DNA of 42,997 bases from Alphaproteobacteria bacterium (GTDB lineage: Bacteria > Pseudomonadota > Alphaproteobacteria > Rhizobiales > Aestuariivirgaceae), in contig JAHEFB010000040.1 of NCBI GenBank assembly GCA_024640405.1, positions 1 through 42,997 on the forward strand, in the 5' to 3' direction. The position numbers were made by a program, and so were the translations under genes. How positions within the stretch are numbered: position 1 is the first letter of the stretch; each line of letters begins with the position of its first letter. The notes below the pieces were generated by a model. The model did not search any database, was not told the DNA's origin, and saw only the letters and a list, made by a program, of their open reading frames with translations. Positions 18,803 through 26,450 of this stretch are shown here, in pieces.

Positions 18803-19201
18803 TCAGGCTTTTGGCCTGAACTTCATGGCCGCGCCGTTCATGCAGTAACGTTGTCCCGTCGGCGCAGGACCGTCGGGAAACACGTGGCCGAGGTGACCAT
18901 CACATGAAGCACAGCGAACCTCTGTACGCTTCATGAAAAACGACCGGTCACTGTGCTCGCTGACGGATTCGGCTGATTTGGGCTGGAAGAAGCTCGGCCA
19001 ACCTGTACCGGAGTCGAATTTTGCATCCGACTTGAACAGATCCGTGCCGCACCCGGCACACACATAGGTGCCTTCATCCTTGTAGTTGTTGAATGGATGG
19101 GAAAAAGCCCGCTCTGTACCGTGCTTGCGCAGCACGCGGTATTGTTCGTCGTTGAGCAGTTCTCGCCACTCGGCGTCGGTCTTGTTCTTGTTGTCAATCA
19201 T
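18803..19201 (-). CDS. msrB: Peptide-methionine (R)-S-oxide reductase
   Basis: This 132-residue repair enzyme reduces methionine-R-sulfoxide in proteins. The zinc site is formed by CAGC and CASC pairs, and the catalytic cysteine is Cys120 in [22 protein letters not shown] and [11 protein letters not shown] are standard MsrB motifs. There is no signal peptide, so it is cytosolic. Its start overlaps the maoC stop by four bases (ATGA), indicating translational coupling. Confidence 0.97.
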   Translation of the reverse strand: MIDNKNKTDAEWRELLNDEQYRVLRKHGTERAFSHPFNNYKDEGTYVCAGCGTDLFKSDAKFDSGTGWPSFFQPKSAESVSEHSDRSFFMKRTEVRCASCDGHLGHVFPDGPAPTGQRYCMNGAAMKFRPKA

Positions 19202-19668
19202 TGGCCTGATCCATCCTGGTTGAAATACAATACAATGGATTGGGCAATCATCACGGGTTTTTCAAGTCGTTCAACATAAATTGAAACATCGAATATCGCC
19301 CTGACGAACTGTTCTTCGCGAACTGCCTGCCCAACTTGGACTTCTGCGCGAACCCTGTCGCCGGCAAGCACCGGCGCGATGAAACGAACCTTGTTCATGC
19401 CGTAATTGACGATGCGGCCGACGGTTTTTATCCGCACCAGGTCGTACATCATCACTGCCAGCATGGACAATGTCAGATAACCGTGGGCCACCGGGGCATG
19501 CCCCAGCTCGTTTTGGGTGCGTTCCGCGTCCAGATGGATCCATTGCCTGTCATCTGTGGCATCTGCGAATGCGTTGATGCGGGATTGCGGAATGTCGATC
19601 CAGTTTCCGGGGCCAATGGTTTCGCCAATATGCCGGACAAGTTGTTGCGGTGTCTCGATTTCAAGCAA
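19198..19668 (-). CDS. MaoC-family (R)-specific enoyl-CoA hydratase-like protein
   Basis: This 156-residue single hot-dog-fold protein has the hydratase-type catalytic region: [20 protein letters not shown] with Asp and His, followed by [13 protein letters not shown]. Such proteins hydrate trans-2-enoyl-CoA in fatty-acid or polyhydroxyalkanoate metabolism. The substrate is not evident. It is the first gene of the cluster with msrB and ptrB, a mix without obvious functional unity. The DUF2336 gene diverges from it. Confidence 0.9.
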   Translation of the reverse strand: MLEIETPQQLVRHIGETIGPGNWIDIPQSRINAFADATDDRQWIHLDAERTQNELGHAPVAHGYLTLSMLAVMMYDLVRIKTVGRIVNYGMNKVRFIAPVLAGDRVRAEVQVGQAVREEQFVRAIFDVSIYVERLEKPVMIAQSIVLYFNQDGSGQ

Positions 19669-19781
19669 TTTCAGCCGTCCGAACCTGGGTTTTTTGAAGA
19701 ATTCGTATTTCCATTAAGCAGGCTTACACCATTGATGGTGTTTTCTACACCTCTGATAGGGGCATGCGTAGACAGTATTGA

Positions 19782-21107
19782 GTGGTTTTGGTGGCTTTCG
19801 ACGGCAACAATCAGGTGGCTGCAGGTGTCCAACCCCATGAAGGGTTGGTAGCGGCAGCATTTTTGCTGTGCGATCCGGCCAAAGTCATTCCGCAGGCCGA
19901 TGACCTTATCAGCGATGAAATCGACGGTCTGATTGCTCAGCTGTTTACCGCCGCGGAGTCCCTGAAACTCGAAGAAAGTGCCAAAAACGCGGTCATTGAA
20001 ATCCCTGTTGATGACACAGGTACCGATGATACCCCAGCCGGTCAGGACGGTAAAAAACAGGGCGCTTCCGGCAAGGCATCACCGGATTCCGCCAAGCCGG
20101 ATATCCAGGCGTATGCGCAGGCCAGTCGCGATCTTGTTGCGATCATGATCCTGCCGTCCGGCCAGGCTCAGCCACAGGAACGGCTGTTCGCCGGCGATAC
20201 ACTGCTTGGTATTTTGCCCCATATTCCACCGGCCGATTTGACCAGCCTGACCAGAACTGTGGCACGCCTGGATGTTGTTTCCGAACAACTGCGGACTTAC
20301 CTTGTGACCCATTCTGACAATGACGTATCCTGTCGCATGCTGAAGGAAGCGCATTATATTTCAGACGCCGACCTGCTGAGGCTGGTGGCAACGGCGAACG
20401 AACAGCAGTTGCGGCTGGTTGCGCGGCGCAGACTGCTGCATGTCGTTGTCTGTGATGCGATTATTGATTCTGAAAATACCGCCGCGATACTTGATCTGCT
20501 GAGAAATGCCGAATGCCAGTTGTCAAACACAGCGTTTGTCAGGCTGATGAAAATTGTGGTGGGCGACAGTGATCTGGAAACCGCCCTGTGTAATCGTGCC
20601 GATCTGCCGCAGGCGATTGGACTGCAATTGTTCTGGCGGGTTGGCCGGAACCTGCGGCGTTATCTGCTAAGCCGTTTCCTGACGGAATCATCTTCGCTGG
20701 GCAGGGTGATGTCGATTGGCATAAAGGCGGCTGCGATACCACATTTTTCAGGTAATGCTTCCGAAGAAGATATCGAGACCCTGATTTCCCAGATCGAAAA
20801 GGGTGATCCCGAGGCGGCAGACACACTGTCGAGATGTTGCCGGATTGCACCCGAGACTGCCGGCAGGATCGTGAACGACCCTGGTGGAGAGCCCATTACG
20901 GTTGCATTCAAGTGCCTTGCGCAGTCACGGCTTGTCATGGCTCAGGCGTTGAAGCGCTGGCTGGAGTCGGGTAAATGCCCGATCAAGGGTGACAACCGCC
21001 TTGTGGAATTGCATGCTCAATTCGACGCAATGTCGTTTAACAAGGCGCGCATGCTGCTGGCATACTGGGACTGGGCCGCACGTGGTGCCGGGCCGTTTTA
21101 CAGTTAG
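19782..21107 (+). CDS. DUF2336 protein
   Basis: This 441-residue, mostly helical cytosolic protein carries DUF2336, an alphaproteobacterial domain of unknown function with HEAT-like repeats. The diagnostic region spans about residues 145-320 (RTVARLDVVSEQL, LLRLVATANEQQLRLVARR, QLFWRVGRNLRRYLLSRFL). The N-terminal 110 residues include an Asp/Gly/Pro-rich linker near 70-105. A TGA stop directly precedes the GTG at 19782, so it cannot start earlier; no ribosome site stands out and no internal Met is available until about residue 118. It lies upstream of mucR on the same strand. Confidence 0.82.
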   Translation: MVLVAFDGNNQVAAGVQPHEGLVAAAFLLCDPAKVIPQADDLISDEIDGLIAQLFTAAESLKLEESAKNAVIEIPVDDTGTDDTPAGQDGKKQGASGKASPDSAKPDIQAYAQASRDLVAIMILPSGQAQPQERLFAGDTLLGILPHIPPADLTSLTRTVARLDVVSEQLRTYLVTHSDNDVSCRMLKEAHYISDADLLRLVATANEQQLRLVARRRLLHVVVCDAIIDSENTAAILDLLRNAECQLSNTAFVRLMKIVVGDSDLETALCNRADLPQAIGLQLFWRVGRNLRRYLLSRFLTESSSLGRVMSIGIKAAAIPHFSGNASEEDIETLISQIEKGDPEAADTLSRCCRIAPETAGRIVNDPGGEPITVAFKCLAQSRLVMAQALKRWLESGKCPIKGDNRLVELHAQFDAMSFNKARMLLAYWDWAARGAGPFYS

Positions 21108-21427
21108 CGTATTTCTCTCCCGGACACAGATGCCGCGGTTTGATGCCATTGGATACTTCGATCTGTCGGCGGCAGCTTCAAAATTCAGACTACTGTAAAG
21201 TTTCAAATTTTAGACACGCAAATTCATAATTATCGCAACGTAAACTATTCAATATTATCGCTGTTGTTGCATATATCTTGGGATTAACAAGAAGTAATCC
21301 TGTATAGCGCTTGATTTTCTCAAAATTGCCAGTTAAATCCAATCGTGACCGAGTGTTCGAAGCATCATTCGTGTTTAGTATCTCTGTGGGGAGAGAGTTA
21401 ATTCAGCAATCCAGAGAGGAATGGAAC
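21108..21427 (+). promoter_or_regulatory. AT-rich mucR upstream region with repeated motifs
   Basis: This 320-bp gap holds no gene. From about 21190 it is markedly AT-rich. Two 15-bp direct repeats, ATTCATAATTATCGC (21222-21236) and ATTCAATATTATCGC (21247-21261), match at 13 of 15 bases with starts 25 bp apart. A perfect dyad GGATTA-N8-TAATCC lies at 21281-21300. MucR/Ros proteins bind AT-rich DNA and often repress their own gene, so these are candidate autoregulatory sites. Confidence 0.45.
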
Positions 21428-21847
21428 ATGTCTGAAATCGAAGAAAACGACACAACTTTTGTTGAACTGACGGCTGAGATTGTTTGCGCATATGTGGGTA
21501 ACAATGCGGTTCCAGGGGCAGATATTCCTGGCCTGATCAAGCAGGTCCACGGCGCATTGTCTGAAGCTGCTGAAGCAGGTGCGGCCAACAATGGTCCGGC
21601 ACCGGAACCTGCAGTTTCCATCAACCGCTCCATTACAGCGGACTATCTGATCTGCCTTGAAGACGGCAAGAAGTTCAAATCTCTCAAGCGGCATTTGCGT
21701 ACGTCCTATGATATGACCCCGGAAGATTACCGGGAAAAGTGGGGCCTGAAATCGGACTATCCGATGGTTGCTCCAAACTATGCCGCTGAACGTTCCAAGC
21801 TGGCCAAGAAGATTGGTCTGGGACAGGGGCGCCGCAAGCAGGGCTGA
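21428..21847 (+). CDS. mucR: MucR/Ros-family zinc-finger transcriptional regulator
   Basis: This 139-residue global regulator of exopolysaccharide, motility and virulence/symbiosis genes is characteristic of alphaproteobacteria. The N-terminal oligomerisation part reads FVELTAEIVCAYVGNN. The prokaryotic zinc-finger region runs from Cys76 (CLEDGKKFKSLKRHL) through His89 and RTSYDMTPEDYREKWGL. The second finger cysteine is replaced by Asp79 and the canonical second His is not present in RTSYDM, a known type of MucR variation. The frame is open to 21311, but GAGAGGA before the ATG at 21428 and the family N terminus fix the start. Confidence 0.94.
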   Translation: MSEIEENDTTFVELTAEIVCAYVGNNAVPGADIPGLIKQVHGALSEAAEAGAANNGPAPEPAVSINRSITADYLICLEDGKKFKSLKRHLRTSYDMTPEDYREKWGLKSDYPMVAPNYAAERSKLAKKIGLGQGRRKQG

Positions 21848-21871
21848 ATCCGCAGTTCCCGGAACATTAGC

Positions 21872-21899
21872 GCAACCGGCATTTGTGCGCGCCGGTTGC
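21872..21899 (+). terminator. Hairpin after mucR
   Basis: GCAACCGGC and GCCGGTTGC form a perfect nine-base-pair stem around a ten-base loop, 24 bp after the mucR stop. There is no T-run, so it may be a transcript-end stabiliser rather than an intrinsic terminator. Confidence 0.55.
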
Positions 21900-22102
21900 C
21901 CCGACCAAATCAGCACATGTGCCGATAGAATCTCTTGCGGATCAACTCTGCCTTGTTCAGTATTGGTTGCGAATCAACTGGAGTGTGCCGGGTTTGATTG
22001 ACTTGGGATCGCGCTCTGCAAATTCGTTGCCGCATGCCTTTGATTGCTATGTCGTCTACACAATTTTAAAGGCATGCTGCAGTTTCGAGGGCAGGATTGA
22101 TT

Positions 22103-22621
22103 GTGACCGGCGATTTTGAGGTATTTCGGGCACAGTTGGTGGTGCCAGCTCAACGGGAGCTGTTTGATTACTGGCTTTCGTGCAGGGCGAACGGTGAAAT
22201 TCCACATCGAAGTGCTTTTAGTCCGGCCGCGATTCCGCAACTGCTGCCGTTTGTCAGCCTGATTGATGTGGACGATGCCGGGCGTTTTCAGGTTCGGCTC
22301 GCCGGCACCCAGTTGCGCGACATATTTGACCGGGAGGTTACCGGTCTTCTTGTTAGCGAGCTTGAGCGTATGTCCAGTGCCGGGTACTGGCAGCGCGCCT
22401 GTTCATCAGTTGTCGAGACGCGGCTGCCGACGCAGGGTGCCATAAAGTCTCCACGCATTACCAAAGATCATCTGGTTCAGTTCTGGTTGAGAATGCCGTT
22501 TGCCGCGAACGATGGTTCGATCAGGCAGTTGCTGGGATTTGATATCTGCATTCCAGCCGCGGATCTTCAGATTGATCTTTCGCAGTGTGACCAGGGCGAA
22601 CCCGACTCCCTGGCTGTGTAA
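22103..22621 (+). CDS. PAS-domain (PAS_5 type) protein
   Basis: This protein of about 172 residues appears to be a lone PAS sensor domain without an attached output module. LFDYWLSCRANGEIPHRSAF, ALIPQLLPFVSLIDVD-like text (here AIPQLLPFVSLIDVDD) and RFQVRLAGTQLRDIFDREVTG match the PAS_5 group common in alphaproteobacteria. GGCAGGA at 22090-22096 lies six bases before the GTG at 22103, preferred over the TTG at 22097. It is downstream of mucR and convergent with sufE. A signalling role is inferred; no ligand can be named. Confidence 0.82.
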   Translation: MTGDFEVFRAQLVVPAQRELFDYWLSCRANGEIPHRSAFSPAAIPQLLPFVSLIDVDDAGRFQVRLAGTQLRDIFDREVTGLLVSELERMSSAGYWQRACSSVVETRLPTQGAIKSPRITKDHLVQFWLRMPFAANDGSIRQLLGFDICIPAADLQIDLSQCDQGEPDSLAV

Positions 22622-22634
22622 CGCATTGCCCGCT

Positions 22635-23069
22635 CTAAGCAGCCAGGGCCGCCGCATCTGATTTCAGCCGTGCGATCATTGCCGCCAGACCGTTGGACCT
22701 TTGTGGCGTCAGGGCTTCATGCAACCCCAGTTTACCCAACGCAGCCTGAACGTCGGTCTCGATGATGTCGCGAGGCGGACGCCCGGAGAGCAGGATGTGC
22801 AGGACGGCAATCAGCCCCTTGACGATCAACGCGTCACTGTCGCCTCGAAATGTCAGGATCGAACCTGAGCCGGTACCGTTTACTTGCGATATGAGCCAGA
22901 CCTGGCTCGCGCAACCCTGCACCTTGTTGGATGCCGAACGGGCCTCTTCTTCGAGGGGTTCCAGTGACCGGCCCAGCTCGATCACATATTTGTAACGTTC
23001 CTCCCAATCGTCGAGGAACTCGAAATCATCTATCAGTTGATCGAAACTTGGCTCGTTCAATGCAGGCAA
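22635..23069 (-). CDS. sufE: SufE-family cysteine-desulfurase sulfur acceptor
   Basis: This 144-residue protein accepts persulfide sulfur from SufS and passes it to the SufBCD scaffold for Fe-S cluster assembly. The acceptor Cys53 is in KVQGCASQVWL, with typical flanking text FLDDWEERYKYVIELGR and LTFRGDSDALIVKGLIAVL. The length is normal and it is cytosolic. No other suf genes are in the window, so it is a detached sufE, as in many Hyphomicrobiales. It is convergent with the PAS gene. Confidence 0.95.
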   Translation of the reverse strand: MPALNEPSFDQLIDDFEFLDDWEERYKYVIELGRSLEPLEEEARSASNKVQGCASQVWLISQVNGTGSGSILTFRGDSDALIVKGLIAVLHILLSGRPPRDIIETDVQAALGKLGLHEALTPQRSNGLAAMIARLKSDAAALAA

Positions 23070-23135
23070 CTCCTGACACTAGTTCTACAGATCGATCTTT
23101 CGATAACCGTTTGCACCAGTGATAACAAGCTGCTC

Positions 23136-23402
23136 ATACCAAAGGACATGACTATCGACCCGTTTGACCGATTTTTCGCGTTTGCTTGCGAGGCATGCTT
23201 CAGGCGCTGGTCCAGCCGACCACAAGTGGAGCATAACGACGTCCTGCGTACGCGAAAAACCCGCCTTTGGTGGGCCAGGTCCGACCATCTGGTGCGTTGC
23301 GGTGCTTGCCCGATGCGACCAGCATCGCGCTGCACGCCACGCCTGCCGGAGTGAACGGATTTGACTCCATCAAAAGGCTCAATAGTCATGTCTTTTGGTA
23401 TC
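23136..23402. repeat. 267-bp element with 32-bp terminal inverted repeats
   Basis: Positions 23136-23167 and the reverse complement of 23371-23402 match at 28 of 32 bases, both beginning ATACCAAA. The interior holds no credible gene; frames on both strands only reflect the inverted ends (both begin with peptide MTI(D/E)PFD). Positions 23161-23195 match the 93-bp repeat at 42878 in 30 of 35 bases. The layout resembles a MITE or a Rhizobium-type intergenic mosaic element. It fills the sufE upstream gap. Confidence 0.72.
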
Positions 23403-23451
23403 AGTTCGGTGACTGCGCCGTCTCTGTGTGATATGGGGCGTGGAAGCTTGA

Positions 23452-23497
23452 AAAAAAGGGCCGCAAAGCACTTAAGGGCAGGTATGCTTTGCGGCCG
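23452..23497 (-). terminator. Rho-independent terminator after the DUF5330 gene
   Basis: GGCCGCAAAGCA (23460-23471) pairs perfectly with TGCTTTGCGGCC (23486-23497) over a 14-base loop. Seven A residues at 23452-23458 become a T-run after the stem on the minus strand. It lies about 85 bp beyond the DUF5330 stop. Confidence 0.88.
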
Positions 23498-23581
23498 AGT
23501 GGCCCGGTTGGGTTACCGGGTGGGGTTCTTTGAGCAAATTGTCCGCAAGGGCCGGTTTCCGAGCGAGTTGGAAAGCGGCAT

Positions 23582-24118
23582 TTAACCCTGTCGGCTTTCT
23601 TCAGGTCCGCGCCAATCCGGCAGAATATCTTCGATGCGAAGTGTATTTGTGCCGGTGTCTGCCTCGGCCAGCTTTCTGGTTGTGCCAGTCACGACAGGAT
23701 CATACCCGGAGGACAGGTTGAGAAGGTCCGGTATGCTTTGCGCACCTGCAGTGCCGGGTTCGGAGACATCGTTGATGTCGTTGTGATCTCCTGAAACAGG
23801 CATCAAATCCTGCACAGATGGTAATTCGGTGCTACCCGCCGGCTTGCTGCCACTGGCCCATTCATATGCCAGCCGGATGGAATACCTGGCTTTGGCCTGC
23901 GCAATGGACGCAACATCGCTCATTACCCGGCAGGTCAGCGGTTGACGCTCACAGAACGACCCGACATCGGTGAACGTGCCGATAGCCACAGAAACCAGTT
24001 GATGCGTTTGAAGTTCAGCTGCCGGCTGCCTGTTTGCCGACGCAGTTTCTTCTTCAGGTGGCATTGGGGCCAGCACCAGCGCGGCCAGACCCACGATCAA
24101 TATTCTTGTAATACCCAT
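23582..24118 (-). CDS. DUF5330 exported protein
   Basis: This protein of about 178 residues starts with a signal-type segment (MGITRILIVGLAALVLAP). The conserved block FCERQPLTCRVMSDVA, a helix with ARYSIRLAYEWASG, and the C-terminal LRIEDILPDWRGP match my knowledge of DUF5330 proteins of Rhizobiales. Their function is unknown. Met codons at 24178 and 24130 are also in frame; the ATG at 24118 has GGGG six bases upstream and puts the hydrophobic segment at the N terminus. It is divergent from the peptidoglycan-binding gene, sharing a spacer with tandem CtrA-type boxes. A periplasmic location is inferred. Confidence 0.75.
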   Translation of the reverse strand: MGITRILIVGLAALVLAPMPPEEETASANRQPAAELQTHQLVSVAIGTFTDVGSFCERQPLTCRVMSDVASIAQAKARYSIRLAYEWASGSKPAGSTELPSVQDLMPVSGDHNDINDVSEPGTAGAQSIPDLLNLSSGYDPVVTGTTRKLAEADTGTNTLRIEDILPDWRGPEESRQG

Positions 24119-24221
24119 TTTATACCCCATGACATTCGGTTGATCCAAATATTCATGGTGCAATGATGCAGAACGCACGTTTCATCGCGCTAAAAACAGA
24201 AAGTGCAATTTGAATTGCATT

Positions 24222-24247
24222 TTAATCAAGATTTAATGAAGTCTTAA
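24222..24247. promoter_or_regulatory. Tandem CtrA-type binding site
   Basis: Three TTAA blocks at 24222, 24233 and 24244 are each separated by exactly seven bases, giving two overlapping copies of the CtrA consensus TTAA-N7-TTAA, the last followed by CC. The site lies in the 287-bp divergent spacer between the DUF5330 and peptidoglycan-binding genes. CtrA is the cell-cycle master regulator of alphaproteobacteria. Confidence 0.62.
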
Positions 24248-24405
24248 CCAAATCACCCGCCGGCACGCGAAAGTTAGCAGATTTTGGGCGTTTTTGCGAA
24301 TTACCGCGGAGAATTTTTCCCCGTCAGGCAAGGCTGTGTTAACCCAGTTGTGCCATCAAGGAATATACAAGCAAACGAAACAGCAAATGTCATACAGGAG
24401 GCTTG

Positions 24406-25170
24406 ATGACCCGGGATTACGACGATAGTGGCGAAATGCATGAGCCACGCCGTGGAGTCCTGATTTTTGGGTCCGCTATGGCTATGGCCCTGGCTGGGTC
24501 GGTGTGGATGAATCTGCTGTCAGGTGAGCATCCGGAATTTGAACGTACCGCTGTTGCGCCGGCACCGGTTGTTGAAGAAGTGTCAGAAAACGAACCGGCG
24601 GGCCGGAGTTCGGGCTATTATCCGTCTGCCAGAGTAAACGTGCAGGTCAAGTCGGCATCCGAGAGGCTGATTGCTTCGGACCCCATGGCGCAACTCATCC
24701 TGCAAACCGGCGAATCCGGTGAGCCCATGATACCTGGTTCACAACACATCGAGCCGCAACCGTCGCTGGTATTGCTGGCTCAGCGAGAACTTTCTTCGCT
24801 GGGGCTCTATTATGGTGTCGTGGATGGACTGGCAGGAGCAGACACACGCGATGCGGTGCGAAAGTATCAGGCTCTCAACGGTCTGGCTGTAACCGGCGCG
24901 GTTACCCGCCCGGTTCTTGACCACATTCAGTTGGCACGACGGTTGAATGATGCGGGTAACACAAGTGTCGTAGTTCATATGGTTCAATCCGCGCTGGCGA
25001 AACTGGGATACTCCCCCGGCAAGATCGACGGTCGGCTGGGCGCGCAGACCAAAATCGCTATTCGTACGTTTGAAGCTGACAGGGGCTGGCCGGTTACCGG
25101 CGAAATGAGCGACGACCTCCTGCGGGAGCTTGATGGTGCAAATGAGCAGGCCAGCATCGCAATTCGCTGA
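24406..25170 (+). CDS. Membrane-anchored protein with two peptidoglycan-binding (PG_binding_1) domains
   Basis: This 254-residue protein has a cytoplasmic start, one transmembrane helix (about residues 18-38; GVLIFGSAMAMALAGSVWM), a Pro/Glu-rich linker and two PG_binding_1 modules: about 117-172 (LAQRELSSLGLYYGVVDGLA) and 185-240 (VQSALAKLGYSPGKIDGRLG). It should bind the wall from the inner membrane; no catalytic domain is present. AGGAGG precedes the ATG at 24406 by four bases. The upstream tandem CtrA-type site suggests cell-cycle-timed expression. DUF1491 follows 30 bp downstream, probably in the same operon. Confidence 0.88.
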   Translation: MTRDYDDSGEMHEPRRGVLIFGSAMAMALAGSVWMNLLSGEHPEFERTAVAPAPVVEEVSENEPAGRSSGYYPSARVNVQVKSASERLIASDPMAQLILQTGESGEPMIPGSQHIEPQPSLVLLAQRELSSLGLYYGVVDGLAGADTRDAVRKYQALNGLAVTGAVTRPVLDHIQLARRLNDAGNTSVVVHMVQSALAKLGYSPGKIDGRLGAQTKIAIRTFEADRGWPVTGEMSDDLLRELDGANEQASIAIR

Positions 25171-25200
25171 TCCGTCGGGGTTTCAGCATGGTTTTCATGA

Positions 25201-25527
25201 ATGTCGGTGAAATCGGATATATGGGTTGCAGCTTATCGCAGGCGCTGCGATCTGCAGGCGTTGCCGTGTGTAATTGTGCGCAAGGGCGCCCTGGACGCAG
25301 GCACAATCTATGTCTGCATTCGAATCAGTTCGGATGAAGTCTGGCTTATGGGGCCGCCAGCCGGGCCACTGCTTGATGAGCGTGGTGATCGGATTTTCGA
25401 ACCTCGCTTCGAAACCCCGGTACCGGAGCGCCAGATCGATGAATATCTGGCCAGACAGGCTCAATATGACCCCGATATCTGGGTTTTGGAGGTTGAGGAC
25501 AGGGAAGGCCGGGCGTTCCTTCGATGA
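25201..25527 (+). CDS. DUF1491 protein
   Basis: This 108-residue cytosolic protein matches DUF1491: SDIWVAAYRRRCDLQ at the start, VRKGALDAGTIYV, and YDPDIWVLEVEDREGRAFL at the end. The domain is confined largely to alphaproteobacteria and has no assigned function. No strong ribosome site precedes the ATG, in keeping with co-transcription from the peptidoglycan-binding gene 30 bp upstream. Confidence 0.86.
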   Translation: MSVKSDIWVAAYRRRCDLQALPCVIVRKGALDAGTIYVCIRISSDEVWLMGPPAGPLLDERGDRIFEPRFETPVPERQIDEYLARQAQYDPDIWVLEVEDREGRAFLR

Positions 25528-25563
25528 TGTCGGACCCTGGTACTGCCTCACTTGGCGCAAAGG

Positions 25564-25580
25564 TTAGTCAATTTTTAACC
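25564..25580 (+). promoter_or_regulatory. Variant CtrA-type box
   Basis: TTAG-N7-TTAACC differs by one base from the CtrA consensus TTAA-N7-TTAA. It lies about 50 bp before the small gene at 25629 and close to the tandem site at 24222, which makes it more credible. Confidence 0.4.
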
Positions 25581-25628
25581 AAACCGGTTGCCTAATTGCA
25601 TGTGCAATTGCAAACAGAGGACCACAAG

Positions 25629-25808
25629 GTGCCAACGGCAATGACAAATGTTCTGAACTTTTTGAATGCACCCCGGAGTAGTGCAATTCAAAAACCGGCG
25701 CCTGACGGCGAATGTGAAATCGTTATCTTCCCCGGTGTTCGCCGGGAACGTTGCGAAGGCTCCTTTGACCAGCCTGCACGTGCCTCCAGCGCGGAACGAT
25801 CCGTCTGA
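25629..25808 (+). CDS. Small conserved-looking protein with FPGVR motif
   Basis: This 59-residue protein starts at a GTG with AGAGGA seven bases upstream; a weaker ATG lies at 25641. The core GECEIVIFPGVRRERCE resembles a short block I recall in unnamed small proteins of Rhizobiales, where (I/F)FPGVR(Y/I)ER recurs. Before it is MTNVLNFLNAPRSS, after it a polar tail. There is no signal peptide. Function is unknown. A variant CtrA box sits in front of it. Confidence is limited by length and by recall-based recognition. Confidence 0.5.
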   Translation: MPTAMTNVLNFLNAPRSSAIQKPAPDGECEIVIFPGVRRERCEGSFDQPARASSAERSV

Positions 25809-25867
25809 CTTCAAGGCCGGCCACGAATATGCGCATCGGGTGCGAAAACCCGACCCGGCGACACAAC

Positions 25868-25896
25868 CTATTCTATCTGGACGAAATTTGCTCTAG
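25868..25896 (+). repeat. End fragment of the mosaic repeat family
   Basis: CTATTCTATCTGGACGAAAT and the following TTGCTCTAG match the end of the 93-bp copy at 32574-32666 in about 26-27 of 29 bases. The preceding sequence is not clearly related. The terminal CTAG overlaps the stop codon of the DUF1254 gene. Confidence 0.65.
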
Positions 25897-26450
25897 TTGC
25901 TGGCCAGGGAACACGACGTGTGTTGCAGGGCTTCAGCCGACCTTGCCGACTCAAGCCTGTTTGCGGCTGCCGATCTAATGACAACAATACCGGTTTTGGT
26001 GCCCGTTAACACGGTAATGGAATTGATGCTGCTGCCAACCGAGTTGGCAGCATTCACAATGGCCTCCGGATCCGGATCGTCATCATATAAATAGAGGCTG
26101 AATTGCTTGCGTGGCGCCTGTTTGTCGTTCAGCGTGTAAATGGTTCCGCCTCGCTGATTATAAACCTCCAGCGCCCAATACTGGTCCGGCACCCGCGCAT
26201 TTATACGAAGCGGCCCGGTAGACAGGTCAAACAGGCAAAGCGCATAGGTCAGCTCATCGGGATACTCCGCTATGCTGGCGGCAGCGGTTCCAGGAATAGC
26301 CCGGGTCAGCGTGTTGACGCCATTTTCGGCAAGAATTGTCTCCAGCTTGGTCTGAAACTGCTGAGAGGGCACAAACAGGATATAGCACAGATGGGCAGCA
26401 ATGGCGGTCAGCACGGTGAACAGGGCCCAGAATGATCTTGTTGATGTCAT
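25893..26450 (-). CDS. DUF1254 membrane-anchored protein
   Basis: This 185-residue protein has an N-terminal membrane segment (FWALFTVLTAIAAHLCYILF) and a DUF1254-type core (DELTYALCLFDLSTGPLRI, YWALEVYNQRGGTIYTLND). Short DUF1254 proteins paired with DUF1214 proteins are usual in Rhizobiales; their role is unknown, probably in the envelope. The ATG at 26450 overlaps the DUF1214 stop by four bases (ATGA), so it is preferred over the GTG at 26456. The stop codon is the TAG of an adjoining repeat end, so the C terminus (HTSCSLASN) may have been altered by the insertion. Confidence 0.83.
   Translation of the reverse strand: MTSTRSFWALFTVLTAIAAHLCYILFVPSQQFQTKLETILAENGVNTLTRAIPGTAAASIAEYPDELTYALCLFDLSTGPLRINARVPDQYWALEVYNQRGGTIYTLNDKQAPRKQFSLYLYDDDPDPEAIVNAANSVGSSINSITVLTGTKTGIVVIRSAAANRLESARSAEALQHTSCSLASN

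Noticed and set aside
18155..18907. Plus-strand open frame of about 250 codons opposite ptrB/msrB
   Set aside because: Spans the ends of two real genes on the other strand; no family resemblance.
19726..19748. Palindrome ACACCATTGATGGTGT with T-run near the maoC start
   Set aside because: No plus-strand gene ends here, so a terminator has no transcript to end; it may only be part of the maoC promoter region.
23037..23389. Opposing frames with similar peptide starts in the sufE upstream region
   Set aside because: The similarity (MTIDPFD and MTIEPFD) is created by the terminal inverted repeats of the 267-bp element, not by duplicated genes.
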